A stretch of DNA of 64,000 nucleotides, taken from NCBI GenBank assembly GCA_034406715.1, contig CP137869.1, positions 992,001 to 1,056,000 on the forward strand, in the 5' to 3' direction. The position numbers and the translations under genes were made by a program. Positions 21,935 through 32,726 of this stretch are shown piece by piece; within the stretch, counting starts at the first letter, position 1, and every line of letters starts with the position of its first letter. The notes below the pieces were generated by a model. The model was not told the DNA's origin and ran no database searches. It saw only the letters and a program-made list of their open reading frames with translations. This stretch comes from Rhodotorula mucilaginosa. Taxonomy: Eukaryota; Basidiomycota; Microbotryomycetes; Sporidiobolales; Sporidiobolaceae.

Positions 21935-24087
21935 ATGACACGCTATGCGCCGCTGGCCGGCTCTCCCGACATAGAGCTGAACGCCGCCGGGACCGAGGCG
22001 AAATTGGCCGGAGGAGGACCGATGAGGACAGAGACCCGACCGAGGGCTCGAGAGCGGTCACGACACCCGCTCGTGCTCGCAGGCGTTGTGATCGTGCTAC
22101 TGGTCGTGTACAGCGGATGGAACTGGAGGCCGCACCCGCCGCATCCGCCGAGGGAGTTTTACGGACCGCCGACGCTGCCTCCGCACCTCCGTCACGACGG
22201 ACCTGTGCCCGGACCTGCTTCCGTACGTGCGCATCGCCCCGATCCGAAATATAGACTGGCAGCTGACTCTGACCACTGTCCAGCTCTTGACGTCCGCCGC
22301 GCCGGCCAAGTCGTATCACAAAGCGCTCAGACCGGATTTGCGCTATCTCACGTGAGGCGACTCGAGATTTGTCTTGCTCAAGCAGCTGTCTTGCTCAAGC
22401 AGCTTCGGAGCAGGCACTGACGCCCACGCATCGCCTCCTGCAGCCTCGACAGCTGGTCAGGATGGACCGGTCAGGTCTTTACTGCGTTCAGCTTGATGTA
22501 CCTGGCGCATCTCACACAGCGAATCGCCATCATGTGCGCAACTCTCTCTCGCCTACCTCCTGCTCGCGAGACATCCGGGCAAGAGTATTGGTTGACGAAA
22601 CCCTTTCACGCAGCCCGAGTTTCCGCGACTGGGACCACTACGGCGACTCGATGATTACGCTCGACCTCTTGTACGACATGGAGAAATTCCGACGAGAGCG
22701 TGGCGCCCTCTTTGTCAACTGGGACGACGTCAAACCGCTCGACCGGAGGCACAGGAATACGGATCGGGACGATATTGGCTGCTACATGGGCCCGAATCCG
22801 TTTGAAGGAGGAGTGAGTAGTCTTCGGCGCCGACGCCAGGCTCGGGAGAAAAGAAAGAAAGGCTGATCCGTCGGTGGTTCGCGCAGCGCTCCTTTGACGA
22901 GCACAACCTCGATCAAACCATCTGGCATGTCAAACGGCACGGTCCCTTTCCCGAATCGGCCGAAGCGTTCGTCCTGTGGGATTTCGACGAGGCGACTCGC
23001 TTGAAGGAAACGAAGGAATACGCCGAGCGCGAGAAGCGCAAACTGCCGGCCAACATGGAGGATTCGCGCTTGCTGTGCTACAGCAACTTGTGGGACTTGA
23101 GTCATGCGGGAGCTCAGGCGACGGGGTGGACGTGGAGTGAGGACTTTGCGGGCTTGCAGCGCGAGTCGGGCGAGATGACCGAGTTGCTTGCTCCGAACGC
23201 TAGAGGAACGCATCCCGGTAAGTCTCCGAACGGTCGGGTCTTTTTGCTTGTAGGAAGTCGTCGGCTGACTCGACTCGTCGGCAGAATGGTATGCCATCGG
23301 ACAATATATCGATGTTGGTCGAGCCTTCTCCCGCGCCTGGCTTGAAACGTGTCTTTAATACTGACCGGTTGTCCCCTCTAGTTTACGCCAACGATCTGGG
23401 ACATTGCCATCTCTTGTGTGAAGCGCACTTTGCGGACCAAGTCGGTGCCGAAGCATCTGATCACGGTCCACGTGCGTGCCGTCGTCTTGCTTTCCAATCG
23501 TTCCCAACGAAGCGCACCAACTGACGGCTCCCGTCTCTTTCTAAATCCAGCTGCGCCGAGGAGATTTCAAGGTAAACAGTGTTCCCGGTATTCGCAAGGG
23601 TGTCCAAATTCAGCTCACCCTTTCTGGCTTTGTGTGCTCGCAGACCTGGTGCTCGTCAGGCAAAGACTGCACCCCGGCCGTCGACCGGTACGCAGAGCAC
23701 GTCAACTCGCTACTGTCCGACTCTCCTCGGGATACGAAAGGTACGTTGGCTCCGGCGTGCGTGGGAGACTCTCCCTCGTTGTTGACCTCGTGTTTGCGCG
23801 CCGCAGTCCTTGTCACCACCGACGAACAGGACGACCTCGAGTTCCTAACCTCTGTCGACAAGCTGGGCTGGTACCGCATCGACCACCGCCGTCTCAACAC
23901 GCGCGGCGTGCTCGAAGCCGAGTACAAGGACGCCGCCGCGTGGGCCGACGCCGCCGTTGATCAAGCCATCCTCAGCCTTGGGATGCACTTTGTCGGCACG
24001 TCCGGGAGCCAAGTCAGCATCATCTCGGAGCTCCGGGTGGCGAGTTGGAATGGCGGCGAGACGCGCATGGTCCAGCGTCCGGGTTGA
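21935..24087 (+). CDS. GDP-fucose protein O-fucosyltransferase-like type II membrane protein
   Basis: The start MTRYAPLAGSPDIEL is followed by a basic stretch and one transmembrane anchor near residues 46-61 (LVLAGVVIVLLVVYSGW), so the catalytic part should face the Golgi/ER lumen. Exons then give LRPDLRYLT, SGWTGQVFTAFSLMYLAHLTQRIAII, PSFRDWDHYGDSMITLDLLYD, FVNWDDVKPL and, later, FTPTIWDIAI and HLITVHLRRGDFK. The HLRRGDF element is the R-x-x-D/GDF block of the O-FucT fold. The C-terminal part has VLVTTDEQDDLEFL and LGMHFVGTSGSQVSIIS, the usual nucleotide-sugar-site end of these enzymes. Splicing is by short introns (for example IAII to PSFRDW over GTGCGC...CACGCAG). The acceptor protein or glycan is unknown. 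The family call is good; the exact specificity is not. Confidence 0.75.
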
Positions 24088-24497
24088 GAGGTTTCGAACG
24101 GTGAATGGGGGCGATCCCACATGGGGGCACCCCCCCGGAGTGTAGATCGCAAGGGTGGGGCGCGTACAAGGCCGTTCTCGCCTGGGAGAACACGCCGGGG
24201 CTCTCTTTGCGCCATATGTAACAACACTGTTTGCATCTTCTTCTGTATCGACGACTTCTGGGCCTTTCCTCTTGCCTGGCCGGGCGCAAGCTGGCATGCC
24301 ATCCGCGGGTGTTGCGCTCGGGAGGCGGAGGAGGCTTTATAAATTACAACATTGGCATCCAACACTGTAGCAAGCCAGGCGGATGTCACCGCATCTGACC
24401 GGTTTGCGGTCTTACTCTAGGTGCATACGGTAATGCCGCACCTTCTCGCCTCCGAGAACCGCGAGCAAACCACGTCGGAGGACCTTGCGCGTGCACC
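24088..24497. other. Intergenic between two convergent genes
   Basis: About 410 bases between the stop codons of the fucosyltransferase-like gene and NCE101. It has a G/C-run segment (24117-24138) and a poly-A-like tataaatt near 24339. No gene is recognised. Confidence 0.5.
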
Positions 24498-24860
24498 TCA
24501 TTGTTTCGGCTGTTCTTTGAGTTTGAGTTCGCGCTCGATCTCTTCCCACCCTTCGTTGTCCGCCTGCGCCGAAGCTTGCGAGAGCCGTGCCCGTTGGTCG
24601 AGTTTCCATCGGACCAAGTCGGCGAGGCGTTCGCCGTCTGGTCGGTGGAGTCGTCGCTCGTACAGGTAGTAGGCCCACACGCCGGTGCTCAGACCGAGGA
24701 GAACGTCGCCCCAGCTGCACTCGGCGGTCGAGTGTGGCGGTCGTCGGGAGTTTGTGAAAGATGATGAGAATGGGAACATCAAAGTCAGCGGCCAGAAAAG
24801 AGAGACACGAAGAGCACGTGGACGGCAGACTAACCGTGATATCAGGTAGACTTGCGGCAT
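24498..24860 (-). CDS. NCE101: NCE101-like small membrane protein
   Basis: Two exons (24860-24835 and 24714-24498) give exactly 80 aa. Exon 1 (MPQVYLIS, 26 nt) joins over a GTTAGT donor and a GTGCAG acceptor to RWGDVLLGLSTGVWAYYLYERR, followed by RPDGERLADLVRWK. This matches the small Nce101 family: an N-terminal 'YLIS R', one membrane segment ending in AYYLYERR, and a charged 'RPEG..L..L' tail. In S. cerevisiae NCE101 was linked to non-classical protein export; its molecular role is unclear. The C-terminus here is extended by a Gln/Glu-rich helix ending KLKEQPKQ. The gene is easily missed because neither exon is long. It is divergent to the mitochondrial AsnRS gene, with 89 bp between start codons. 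Confidence 0.8.
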   Translation of the reverse strand: MPQVYLISRLVCRPRALRVSLFWPLTLMFPFSSSFTNSRRPPHSTAECSWGDVLLGLSTGVWAYYLYERRLHRPDGERLADLVRWKLDQRARLSQASAQADNEGWEEIERELKLKEQPKQ

Positions 24861-24949
24861 CTTGCCCGCACTCAGGAAGTGTGAGAGGTGAGAGTGAGAG
24901 GACAGAGAGCGGACCAACAAACTGTTGCCTTTTTGCCTGTACCGCGACA

Positions 24950-26780
24950 ATGACGCTTAGAGCATCCTTGCGCTCAGTAGGCGTACCGACGAGACGAGTC
25001 TGCTCGTGTCTACCCTACAGAGCTGTATCGACGTCCGCAGCCGCTCTGCCGCCGACAATCGCTTCCTCCCTCGCGAATGCTGCAGAAACCGACAACGGCG
25101 ACTCCACTACGCTCAACGGCTGGATCCGATCCGTCAGGAGACAAAAGAACGTCTCCTTTGCCGTCCTGAGCGATGCTTCGACGGTAGGAGGCGTCCAGGT
25201 GGTGCTTCCGAAAGGCTTGGACGAACGGCAAGTCCTTGCCTCTTGCCGCTGACTTGCATGTTCCCACCCCACTGACAAAAAGTCTTGCTTGGGCAGGTTA
25301 TCGGTCGGATGCTCTACAAGTCTACGGGGCAAGTGGGTAGAGAGTCGAGGCAAGGGTCAGGACAAGGAATTCAAGGTCGACGAGGTCTCGTTTGTCGGCG
25401 AAAGTGACGCCGAGGTACGTCCTCGTTTCGGCGCCGCATTACACACCCCAGACTCTGGCCGCTCACTGCTCTTTTGCCTCGACAAACAGTCATATCCGAT
25501 GCCGAACACGAAGCAGGGGATACCGCCTCCCGTGATGCGAAAGAATGCACACTTGCGACCGCGAAAGGAGGGGCCGGCTTCGATGCTACGCGTGAGGAGC
25601 GAGATGAACTGGGCGATGGCAGATCATATGCGGGTACGTCCACTCGCGAGGTGTGTGGAGGGCGCCCAGCTGACGGGGTCGGCTGGGTCGATGTCTGCAG
25701 CGAGAAGGCTTCGTGCGGATGGAGATGCCGGTCATCACCTCCTCGGACTGTGAAGGCGCCGGCGAGGTCTTCCGCGTCGTCGATGCGACTTCAGATACAG
25801 CATCACCTGCCAACGATGTCTCCAGCGTCAACGTCGAATCGTCCCTCTCACCTTCGAGTTCGGCGGACTCCACCGCTCCAAGTCCTGCTCCCGCCCCCGC
25901 TCGCTACCTCACCGTCTCGACTCAACTCCACCTCGAAGCGATCAACGCGTCTCTGCCGCGCGTCTATACTCTCGCGCCGTGCTTCCGCGCCGAAAAGAGC
26001 GACACGGCGCGGCACCTCCAAGAGTTTTGGATGCTCGAAGCCGAAGTCGCGTTCCTCGATGCCGACGTGCCGACCGCTCTCAATCAGGTCATGACGGTCG
26101 CCGAGGACGTGGTCCGAGCCGTCGCGCGGCACGTGCGGGGACTGCCCGAGTTGGAGCACTACTTTGCGAAACAGACGCCGGAGCTGGACGCGCGCCTCGA
26201 CAGCCTGTTGATCGAGCAGCCGTACGCGCGCATGACCTATTCGCGAGCGGTCGAACTCCTCCAAGAACACGTCGCGAACGAGCCGGACGCGTTCGTCTTT
26301 GCGCCTCAGTGGGGTGCGGGACTGCAGACCGAGCACGAGCGCTGGCTCGCGGAGCAGTATGTCAAGGGCCCCGTCTTTGTCACCAACTATCCGACGCCTC
26401 TCAAACCTTTCTACATGCTTCCGAATCCCACTGCGCCGGAATCGACCTCCAACGCCGCCGCCGCCCCCGCCGTTGGAACTTGCCCGGAGCGCGGTGGCAC
26501 CACCGCGTGCTTCGACCTCTTGGTCCCTTCCCTCGGCGAGCTCGCGGGCGGCTCCCTGCGCGAACACCGCCTCGCAGAACTCGAACGTGCGATGGACGCG
26601 CACGGGCTCGGAGTGGATCTGGCTGCGTACGGGTGGTACCTCGACTTGAGGCGGTACGGGACGACGCGGCATGGCGGGTTCGGACTCGGGTGGGAGCGCC
26701 TCGTCGGGTTGCTGACGGGCATCGACAACGTGCGGGACTGTACGGCGTTCCCGCGAGCGGCGGAAGGATCGCGGTTCTGA
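24950..26780 (+). CDS. SLM5: Mitochondrial asparaginyl-tRNA synthetase
   Basis: Class IIb synthetase that charges mitochondrial tRNA-Asn. The start at 24950 gives a presequence (MTLRASLRSVGVPTRRVC). An OB-fold anticodon domain follows (TLNGWIRSVRRQKNVSFAVLSD, GVQVVLPKGLD, VESRGKGQDKEFKVDEV). Short introns separate it from SYPMPNTKQGIPPPVMRKNAHLR and REGFVRMEMPVITSSDCEGAGEVF (motif 1 region). The last exon holds STQLHLEAI, motif 2 (YTLAPCFRAEKSDTARHLQEFWMLEAE) and motif 3 (GGFGLGWERLVGLL, then DNVRDCTAFPR). The DNVRD..FPR end is typical of AsnRS rather than AspRS. There is a Ser/Pro/Ala insert between motifs 1 and 2 (ASPANDVSSVNVESS) not usual for bacterial AsnRS. Confidence 0.93.
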
Positions 26781-27204
26781 GCCAGGCATAGGGTGCAGCC
26801 GATCGGAACGAGCAACAGTCAAGTCTTGAGTGGTGCCAACAATCAAAAAAAGGAAAAGGTTCGCCCGCTGATTTTACGCCAAGTTGGTTTGCTGCTTGCA
26901 TCTGTGAGACTACGACAACTGGTTAGGCCGAGCGCGCGCGCGAAGTTGATTGGCCAGCTGCCTGAGGGGCGGCGGGACGCGCGTCCCCTCGACGCGTTGC
27001 GAAAAAGTCGGATCGACCCATTGCTCCTGCAGTCGTACGAGCTCTCGTGTTCGCCCGTCCGTGCCGTGCAGTGTGTACCGTACCAGCTTCAGATCGCCTT
27101 CAAGCTAGATATTCCTGCTGTCTCTTCGCCGCAGCCCCCACCCCTATTCGTCGTCGTCCATTACGCCCCGGTTCAACCCTCCTCTTGAAGAAATCCAATC
27201 GAAA
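26781..27204. other. Intergenic: ERG13 promoter
   Basis: About 420 bases. It contains an inverted CCAAT (attgg, about 26949), a perfect 14-bp palindrome gggacgcgcgtccc (26974-26987) and an ACGCGT box (26992-26997). The pyrimidine-rich stretch before the ATG probably holds the transcription start. I see no clear sterol-response element. Confidence 0.5.
26974..26987. promoter_or_regulatory. Perfect 14-bp palindrome in the ERG13 promoter
   Basis: gggacgcgcgtccc is its own reverse complement and lies about 220 bp upstream of the ERG13 start. It could bind a dimeric factor; this is inference. Confidence 0.35.
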
Positions 27205-29069
27205 TGTCTGCCTCTCGCTTCCAGCCGCACCAGCCGAACCCGGCCACTCGCCCGCAGAACGTCGGTATCCGTAAGTCTGACGCACCCGTGCCAGACTCGA
27301 CGAGAGGCCACCATTGCTGACCCGCTCTGGTCGAAACAATCGAATCGACCTCTTCCCCAATCCTCGTCTCGTCGTCCATCCAGACGCCATCGAGATCTAC
27401 TCGCCGCTGCGATGCATCGACGAGACTGACCTCGAAAAGTTTGACGGCGTCGCGGCCGGCAAGTACACCATTGGCCTCGGAACCGACAAGATGGCCTTTT
27501 GCGACGACCGCGAAGACATCAACTCGTTCCTCCTGACCGGTGCGTTCCGCCTCGACGCACGCGCGCAAGTATAGAGTATAGGCTGACCTCCGATGTGGGC
27601 ACCCCCTGGAAAATGCAGTCACTAAGAACCTGCTCGAAAAGTACGAGATCCCGACCGCTTCGATCGGTCGTCTCGACGTCGGAACCGAGACCATCATCGA
27701 CAAGTCCAAGGCGGTCAAGACGACCCTGATGGACCTCTTCCCGGATAACTCGGACATTGAGGGTATCGACAGCAAGAACGCGTGCTACGGTGGCACGGCC
27801 GCGCTCTTCAACGCCGTCAACTGGGTCGAGTCGAGCAGCTGGGACGGCCGCTACGCCCTCGTCGTCGCCGGTGACATTGCCATCTACGCCGAGGGCGGTG
27901 CCCGTCCCGTCGGCGGTGCCGGTGCCGTCGCCATGCTCGTCGGTCCCGACGCGCCTCTCGTCCTCGAGCGTGCGTTTTGCCCCTCCGTCTCGTGCACTTG
28001 CGTCCCTTATTGACGTGAAACCTCGATGGGCCCACAGCGATCCACGGTTCCTTCATGGCCAACGTCTACGACTTTTACAAGCCGAACCTCTCGTCCGAGT
28101 ACCCGGCCGTCGACGGCCCGCTGACGCAGACCTGCTACCCGAACGCGCTCGAGCGGTCGTACGACGCGTTCCGCACCAAGGAGGCCAAGCGCCTCGGTGA
28201 CGCCAAGGGCGACAAGAAGGCTGTCACTCTTTCCGACTTTGACTATGCCTGCTTCCACTCGCCGTACGGCAAGCTCGTCCAGAAGGGTTACGCCCGTTTG
28301 GTAAGCGCACTTTGGTTTCCGTCGAGTCCAGGTTGGTTCCACGCCGCTGACCCCTTGAGCGAATGACGGTAGATGTACAACGACTACTTGTCGAACCCGA
28401 CGGCCGAGCGTTTCTCTGCCATCCCGTCCCACTTCCTCGACCTCGAGCGGTCGTCGACCCTCCTGAACAAGGAGGTCGAAAAGGCGTTTGTCGCGCTGTC
28501 GTCGGCCGACTTCAAAACCAAGGTTGGCCCTTCGACCCTCACCTCGCGCAAGCTCGGCAACATGTACTCTGCCTCGCTGTACGGCGCCCTCGCCTCGCTC
28601 CTCGACGCGGTCGAGCCCTCCGCGCTGCAGGGCAAGCGGATCGCCATGTACTCGTACGGTTCGGGGCTTGCGGCTTCGTTCTTCACCCTCCGGGTCCAAG
28701 GTGACACGTCCGAGATCCACCAACGCCTCAAGCTCAAGGAGCAACTCGAGCAGAACCAGGTCCGGTCATGCGAAGAGTTTGTCGCCGCGCTCAAGGTCCG
28801 TCTCGTGTTCCCTCCATTGGTGCCTCCGGAAAGACTTGGGAAACTGACCCGCGATTGCGATGGGATGGGGTCAACAACAGCTCCGGGAAGAGAAGCACGA
28901 CGCAACCGACTACACTCCGACCGGCCGGGTCGAGGACATTCGCCAGGGCGCGTACTACCTCCACCACCTCGACTCGATGCACCGCCGCGTGTACAAGATC
29001 CGCGGCCACGAGGGCGAGCAGGACATTGTCGCCGACGGCGCCCCGGTCAACGGTCAGCAGATTGCATGA
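27205..29069 (+). CDS. ERG13: Hydroxymethylglutaryl-CoA synthase
   Basis: Condenses acetyl-CoA with acetoacetyl-CoA to HMG-CoA, feeding the mevalonate pathway (sterols, ubiquinone, carotenoids) in the cytosol. Exon 1 ([22 protein letters not shown]) joins over GTAAGT...CCAG to [22 protein letters not shown]. The family blocks follow: [49 protein letters not shown] (the ACYGGTAAL catalytic Cys), [72 protein letters not shown] (catalytic His), and [17 protein letters not shown] with [12 protein letters not shown]. The final exon ends [13 protein letters not shown]. All catalytic elements look intact. Five or so short introns. Confidence 0.97.
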
Positions 29070-29324
29070 GGCGCCGCGATCGGCCAATATTTGATTCTTC
29101 CCTCGCGCGGCGCGTGTATTAGTTTTCCCGCATATGGTTATTCCCTCGTTTCCTGGGTACCGATATCAGCTCAGTAGTGGTGGTTTATCGCATATAGACT
29201 TGGAACTGGATTGCAAGGTCTTAGTTTGCGCAACATCTTGTCTTTGGACGTGAGCGTGCAAGGCCCAAGGTTCGCTTCCCGCCGCGTCTACACTCTGGCT
29301 TGGTTGCTTCCGGCTCCGGTCGCC

Positions 29325-32300
29325 ATGCAGCAGCAGCAGCAGCAGCAGTCTGCCCTCGCCGAGCGCGACACGCTCCTCCATCGCAAGCCGGCGACAGCAG
29401 GAACCGCCGTCTCGCCCAGCAGCAGCGGACCGGTGACGGTGACCGCGAGCGGCGACTCGCTCGCCAAGCTCGACAGGCTGGACAAGCGATCTGATGAGCG
29501 ATTCGGCAAGCACGACCGAGGCTACGCTATCGATCCGGTGCGTCGCGGCAGGCGTCGACTGCAGCACGTAGTGGGGCGCGTGTCGACCCGTCATCTAGCG
29601 GCGACACTCTGCCTCGCTGCTCTGAGGGAACCTTGCTGACGCTCTTGATCTGCATACGTGACAGGCCTCGGAGGACGTCCAGCCCTCGCGGAGCAAGGTC
29701 GATTGGGCTGTGTTCGCTTGCGTCTTTTTGCTCGCCGCCGCGTTGCGTTTCCACCACATCGACCACCCCGCTGCCGTCGTGTAAGCAGAAGCGCGCAAGT
29801 CGTAGTGTACAGGTCGAGGAGCTGACGCAAGCGCCGCAAAAAACAGGTTCGACGAGGTCCACTTTGGGAAATTTGCGGCGTACTACCTCCGAAGGGAATA
29901 CTTCTTCGACGTGCACCCGCCACTGTCAGCACCTTGACCGCTCGTTCCGGCCTATCCGTTGTACTAATACTCCTGATTTCTCCCGCGCACAGAGCCAAGC
30001 TTCTATTGGCGTTCCAGGGATGGCTCGTCGGCTTTGACGGACAGTTCGAGTTCGAAAACATTGGCGACTCGTACATCGAGAACAAGGTGCCCTACGTCGG
30101 CATGCGTACCTTGCCCGCCTTGCTCGGAAGCGCAATTCCCGCTGTCGTCTATGCCATCATGCGAGAGAGTGGCTACCCTCGCATCGTCGGACTTTTCAGC
30201 GCGAGTTTGGTTCTCTTCGGTGGGTTCTTCTCCGGTCTGACGCGCGCCCCTAATGGAATTGAACCTTTGCTCCCTTCGACAGACAACGCCCACGTCGGAC
30301 AAACTCGCTTGATCCTCCTGGACGCGCCAATGATCCTCTTCATGGCGCTCGCCTTCTATTCCTACATCCGCTTCTACAAGCTCCGCTATTCGTGCGCCGT
30401 TTTCTTCCCGAGTCCTCTCTCTCTCGCGCGCACGAAGAGTAGCACTGATCCATACGTCATCTTCAACAGCGAGTTCACCCGACCTTGGTGGACCTGGATG
30501 ACCTTGACCGGCGTCTTCCTCTCGTTGACGATCTCGTGCAAGATGGTCGGCCTGTTTGCGTTCTTGTCCGTCGGGACGGCGGTCGCTGTCGACCTCTGGA
30601 ACCTCCTCGATGTCAAGCGTGGTCTCACGATCGTGAGCTCGTGGTCAGAGACGTCTGCTCTGCCAGTGCGCACACTGACGGTGATCGTTAATCCGGACAG
30701 AAACAATTCTACCGCCACTTTGCCGCCCGCGCCGTCGGCCTCATCTTGGTCCCGGCGGTGGTCTACCTCTTCTGGTTCTGGGTGCACTTTACCGTCTTGA
30801 CCAAGTCGGGCACCGGCGACGACTTTATGAGTCCGGCGTTCCAGCAGACTCTGCAGGATAGCCCGTTGACCGCTCTGGCCGAGGGTGAGTGGCCCGTCCC
30901 GTACGCGATTCGAGATCTCTTGGCTGACGCGTTAACGTCCCGCAGAGATCCGCTATTACGACACGCTGACGATCAAGCACAAGGGGACCAAGGCTTTCCT
31001 GCACTCGCACCCGGAGCGCTACCCTCTCAAGTACGATGACGGCCGCATCTCTTCGGCCGGTCAGCAGGTCACCGGCTACCCTTTCAATGACACCAACAAC
31101 TACTGGATCGTCGAGCCGACCCGCGAGGTCCCGCCTTCCGGACGAGGGCGCATCGTCCGCCACGGCGACGTGATCACGCTCCGCCACGTCGGGACCAACA
31201 CGACCTTGATGACGCACGACGTCGCCAGTACGACCATGGCGACCAACACGGAATTCACGACGTGGGACGGTACCTGCGCGAACGAGCAAGAGTGCGAGAT
31301 CCGCAAGCGCGACGTCCAGTTTGAGCTGCAGATCGACGAGGCGCACGCCGGCCAGCAGTGGATGACCAAGTCGGGCTACTTCCAGCTGATTCATGTCCCG
31401 ACTCGAGTCGCGATGTGGACTCACGTCGAACCGCCTCTGCCGGACTGGGCCTTCAAGCAGCAAGAGGTCAACGGCAACAAGAATCTCAAGGACCGGACGA
31501 CCTTTTGGTTCGCAGACGAGATCATCGTCGACCCGAGTAGGTGCTCTCTCAATCGACAACCGCTCTTGTGTCCCTTCTGACCCGCTCGTCCCCACTCCCG
31601 CAGGCAAGCCCGTCGATCTCGCTCGTCCTAAGAAGGAGCCGCGCCAACCGGCCAAGATGAGCTTCTTCCGCAAGTTCTTTGAGCTCCAGCTCCTCATGCT
31701 GCAGCACAACGCCGGCCTCACCGACTCGCACCCGTACGCGTCCGGCCCGATCAATTGGCCGTTCTTGCTGAGCGGGATCAGCTTCTGGACCGGCCCGGCG
31801 GAAAGGCGCGAGCAGGTCTACCTCATCGGCAACATTGTCAGCTGGTGGATTTGCATCATGGCGTCGTCGGTCTTTATCGGTATCCTTGCGGCCGACCAGC
31901 TTGCCCAGCGTCGAGGCTTGGAACCGATCCCGACGCGTGAGTGCACGTTTTCGTCAGTCAAAAAGTCGTGTCGACTCGGTGCTTACCTTGAGCCCGTACA
32001 GCCGTGCGGAACCGCCTGTACAACACTGGCGGGTTCTTCCTCGTCGCTTGGCTGTACCACTACCTTCCTTTCTTCACCATGTCGCGCCAGCTCTTCCTGC
32101 ACCATTACCTCCCCGCCCACCTCATCACCGCCCTCGTCGCCGGCGTCGTCTTTTCTTTCCTCTTCTGCGGCGACACGATCAACTACCCAGTTTCGGTCGC
32201 GGACGTCAGAACGCGGAGGAGGCCACGCAGCCGCGCCGTCGTCGGCAAGGGGATGATGCTCGCGTTCGTGATCGTGAATGCGCTCATCATCGCCGGCTTT

Positions 32301-32466
32301 GTCTTCCTCGCGCCCTTGACGTACGGCACGCCGGGATTGTCGGCGGAGGAGGTGCACAACCGCCGGCTCTTGTCTACATGGACTTTGGTGAGTCTCTCGG
32401 TTTCTCGGTCTGCCGCGTTCAGATATAGCTGACTAGGGGATGAACCCGCAGCATTTCGACAAGTGA
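29325..32466 (+). CDS. PMT4: Dolichyl-phosphate-mannose-protein O-mannosyltransferase, PMT4/POMT1 type
   Basis: ER-membrane enzyme that starts O-mannosylation on Ser/Thr of secretory proteins. The N-terminus is a Gln-rich cytosolic leader ([15 protein letters not shown]), then the first membrane segment and the loop-1 catalytic block [30 protein letters not shown] (acidic DE pair). Further exons give [27 protein letters not shown] and several membrane segments. The central MIR region has [17 protein letters not shown] and [15 protein letters not shown], then [17 protein letters not shown]. The first block resembles POMT1/Pmt4 more than Pmt1 or Pmt2. The end has [26 protein letters not shown] and a Pmt4-like [18 protein letters not shown]. 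The last exon is tiny (HFDK, stop at 32466). A read-through alternative would end a few residues after STWTL. Confidence 0.9.
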
Positions 32467-32726
32467 GAAGGGAATATCTGCGCAGGTCTCAGGGTCGTAT
32501 GCAACGTGAACAAATATCCGCATCGTCTCGCCGCTTTGGCTCGAATTGCGACAGCACTCCAGCGCACGCGCGCGCACGGTTCTCCTCCCCCTCCTCCGCG
32601 GCTTGTCCGAGTCTACGCGGCCACGCCTCGAAATCCGTTCGGAGGGGATGCAGAACAGTTCTCTTCCTCCTCCACATTGCTACACCATCTAGGACCCCGC
32701 TGCTGTTGAGTGCCTGCACACATGGC

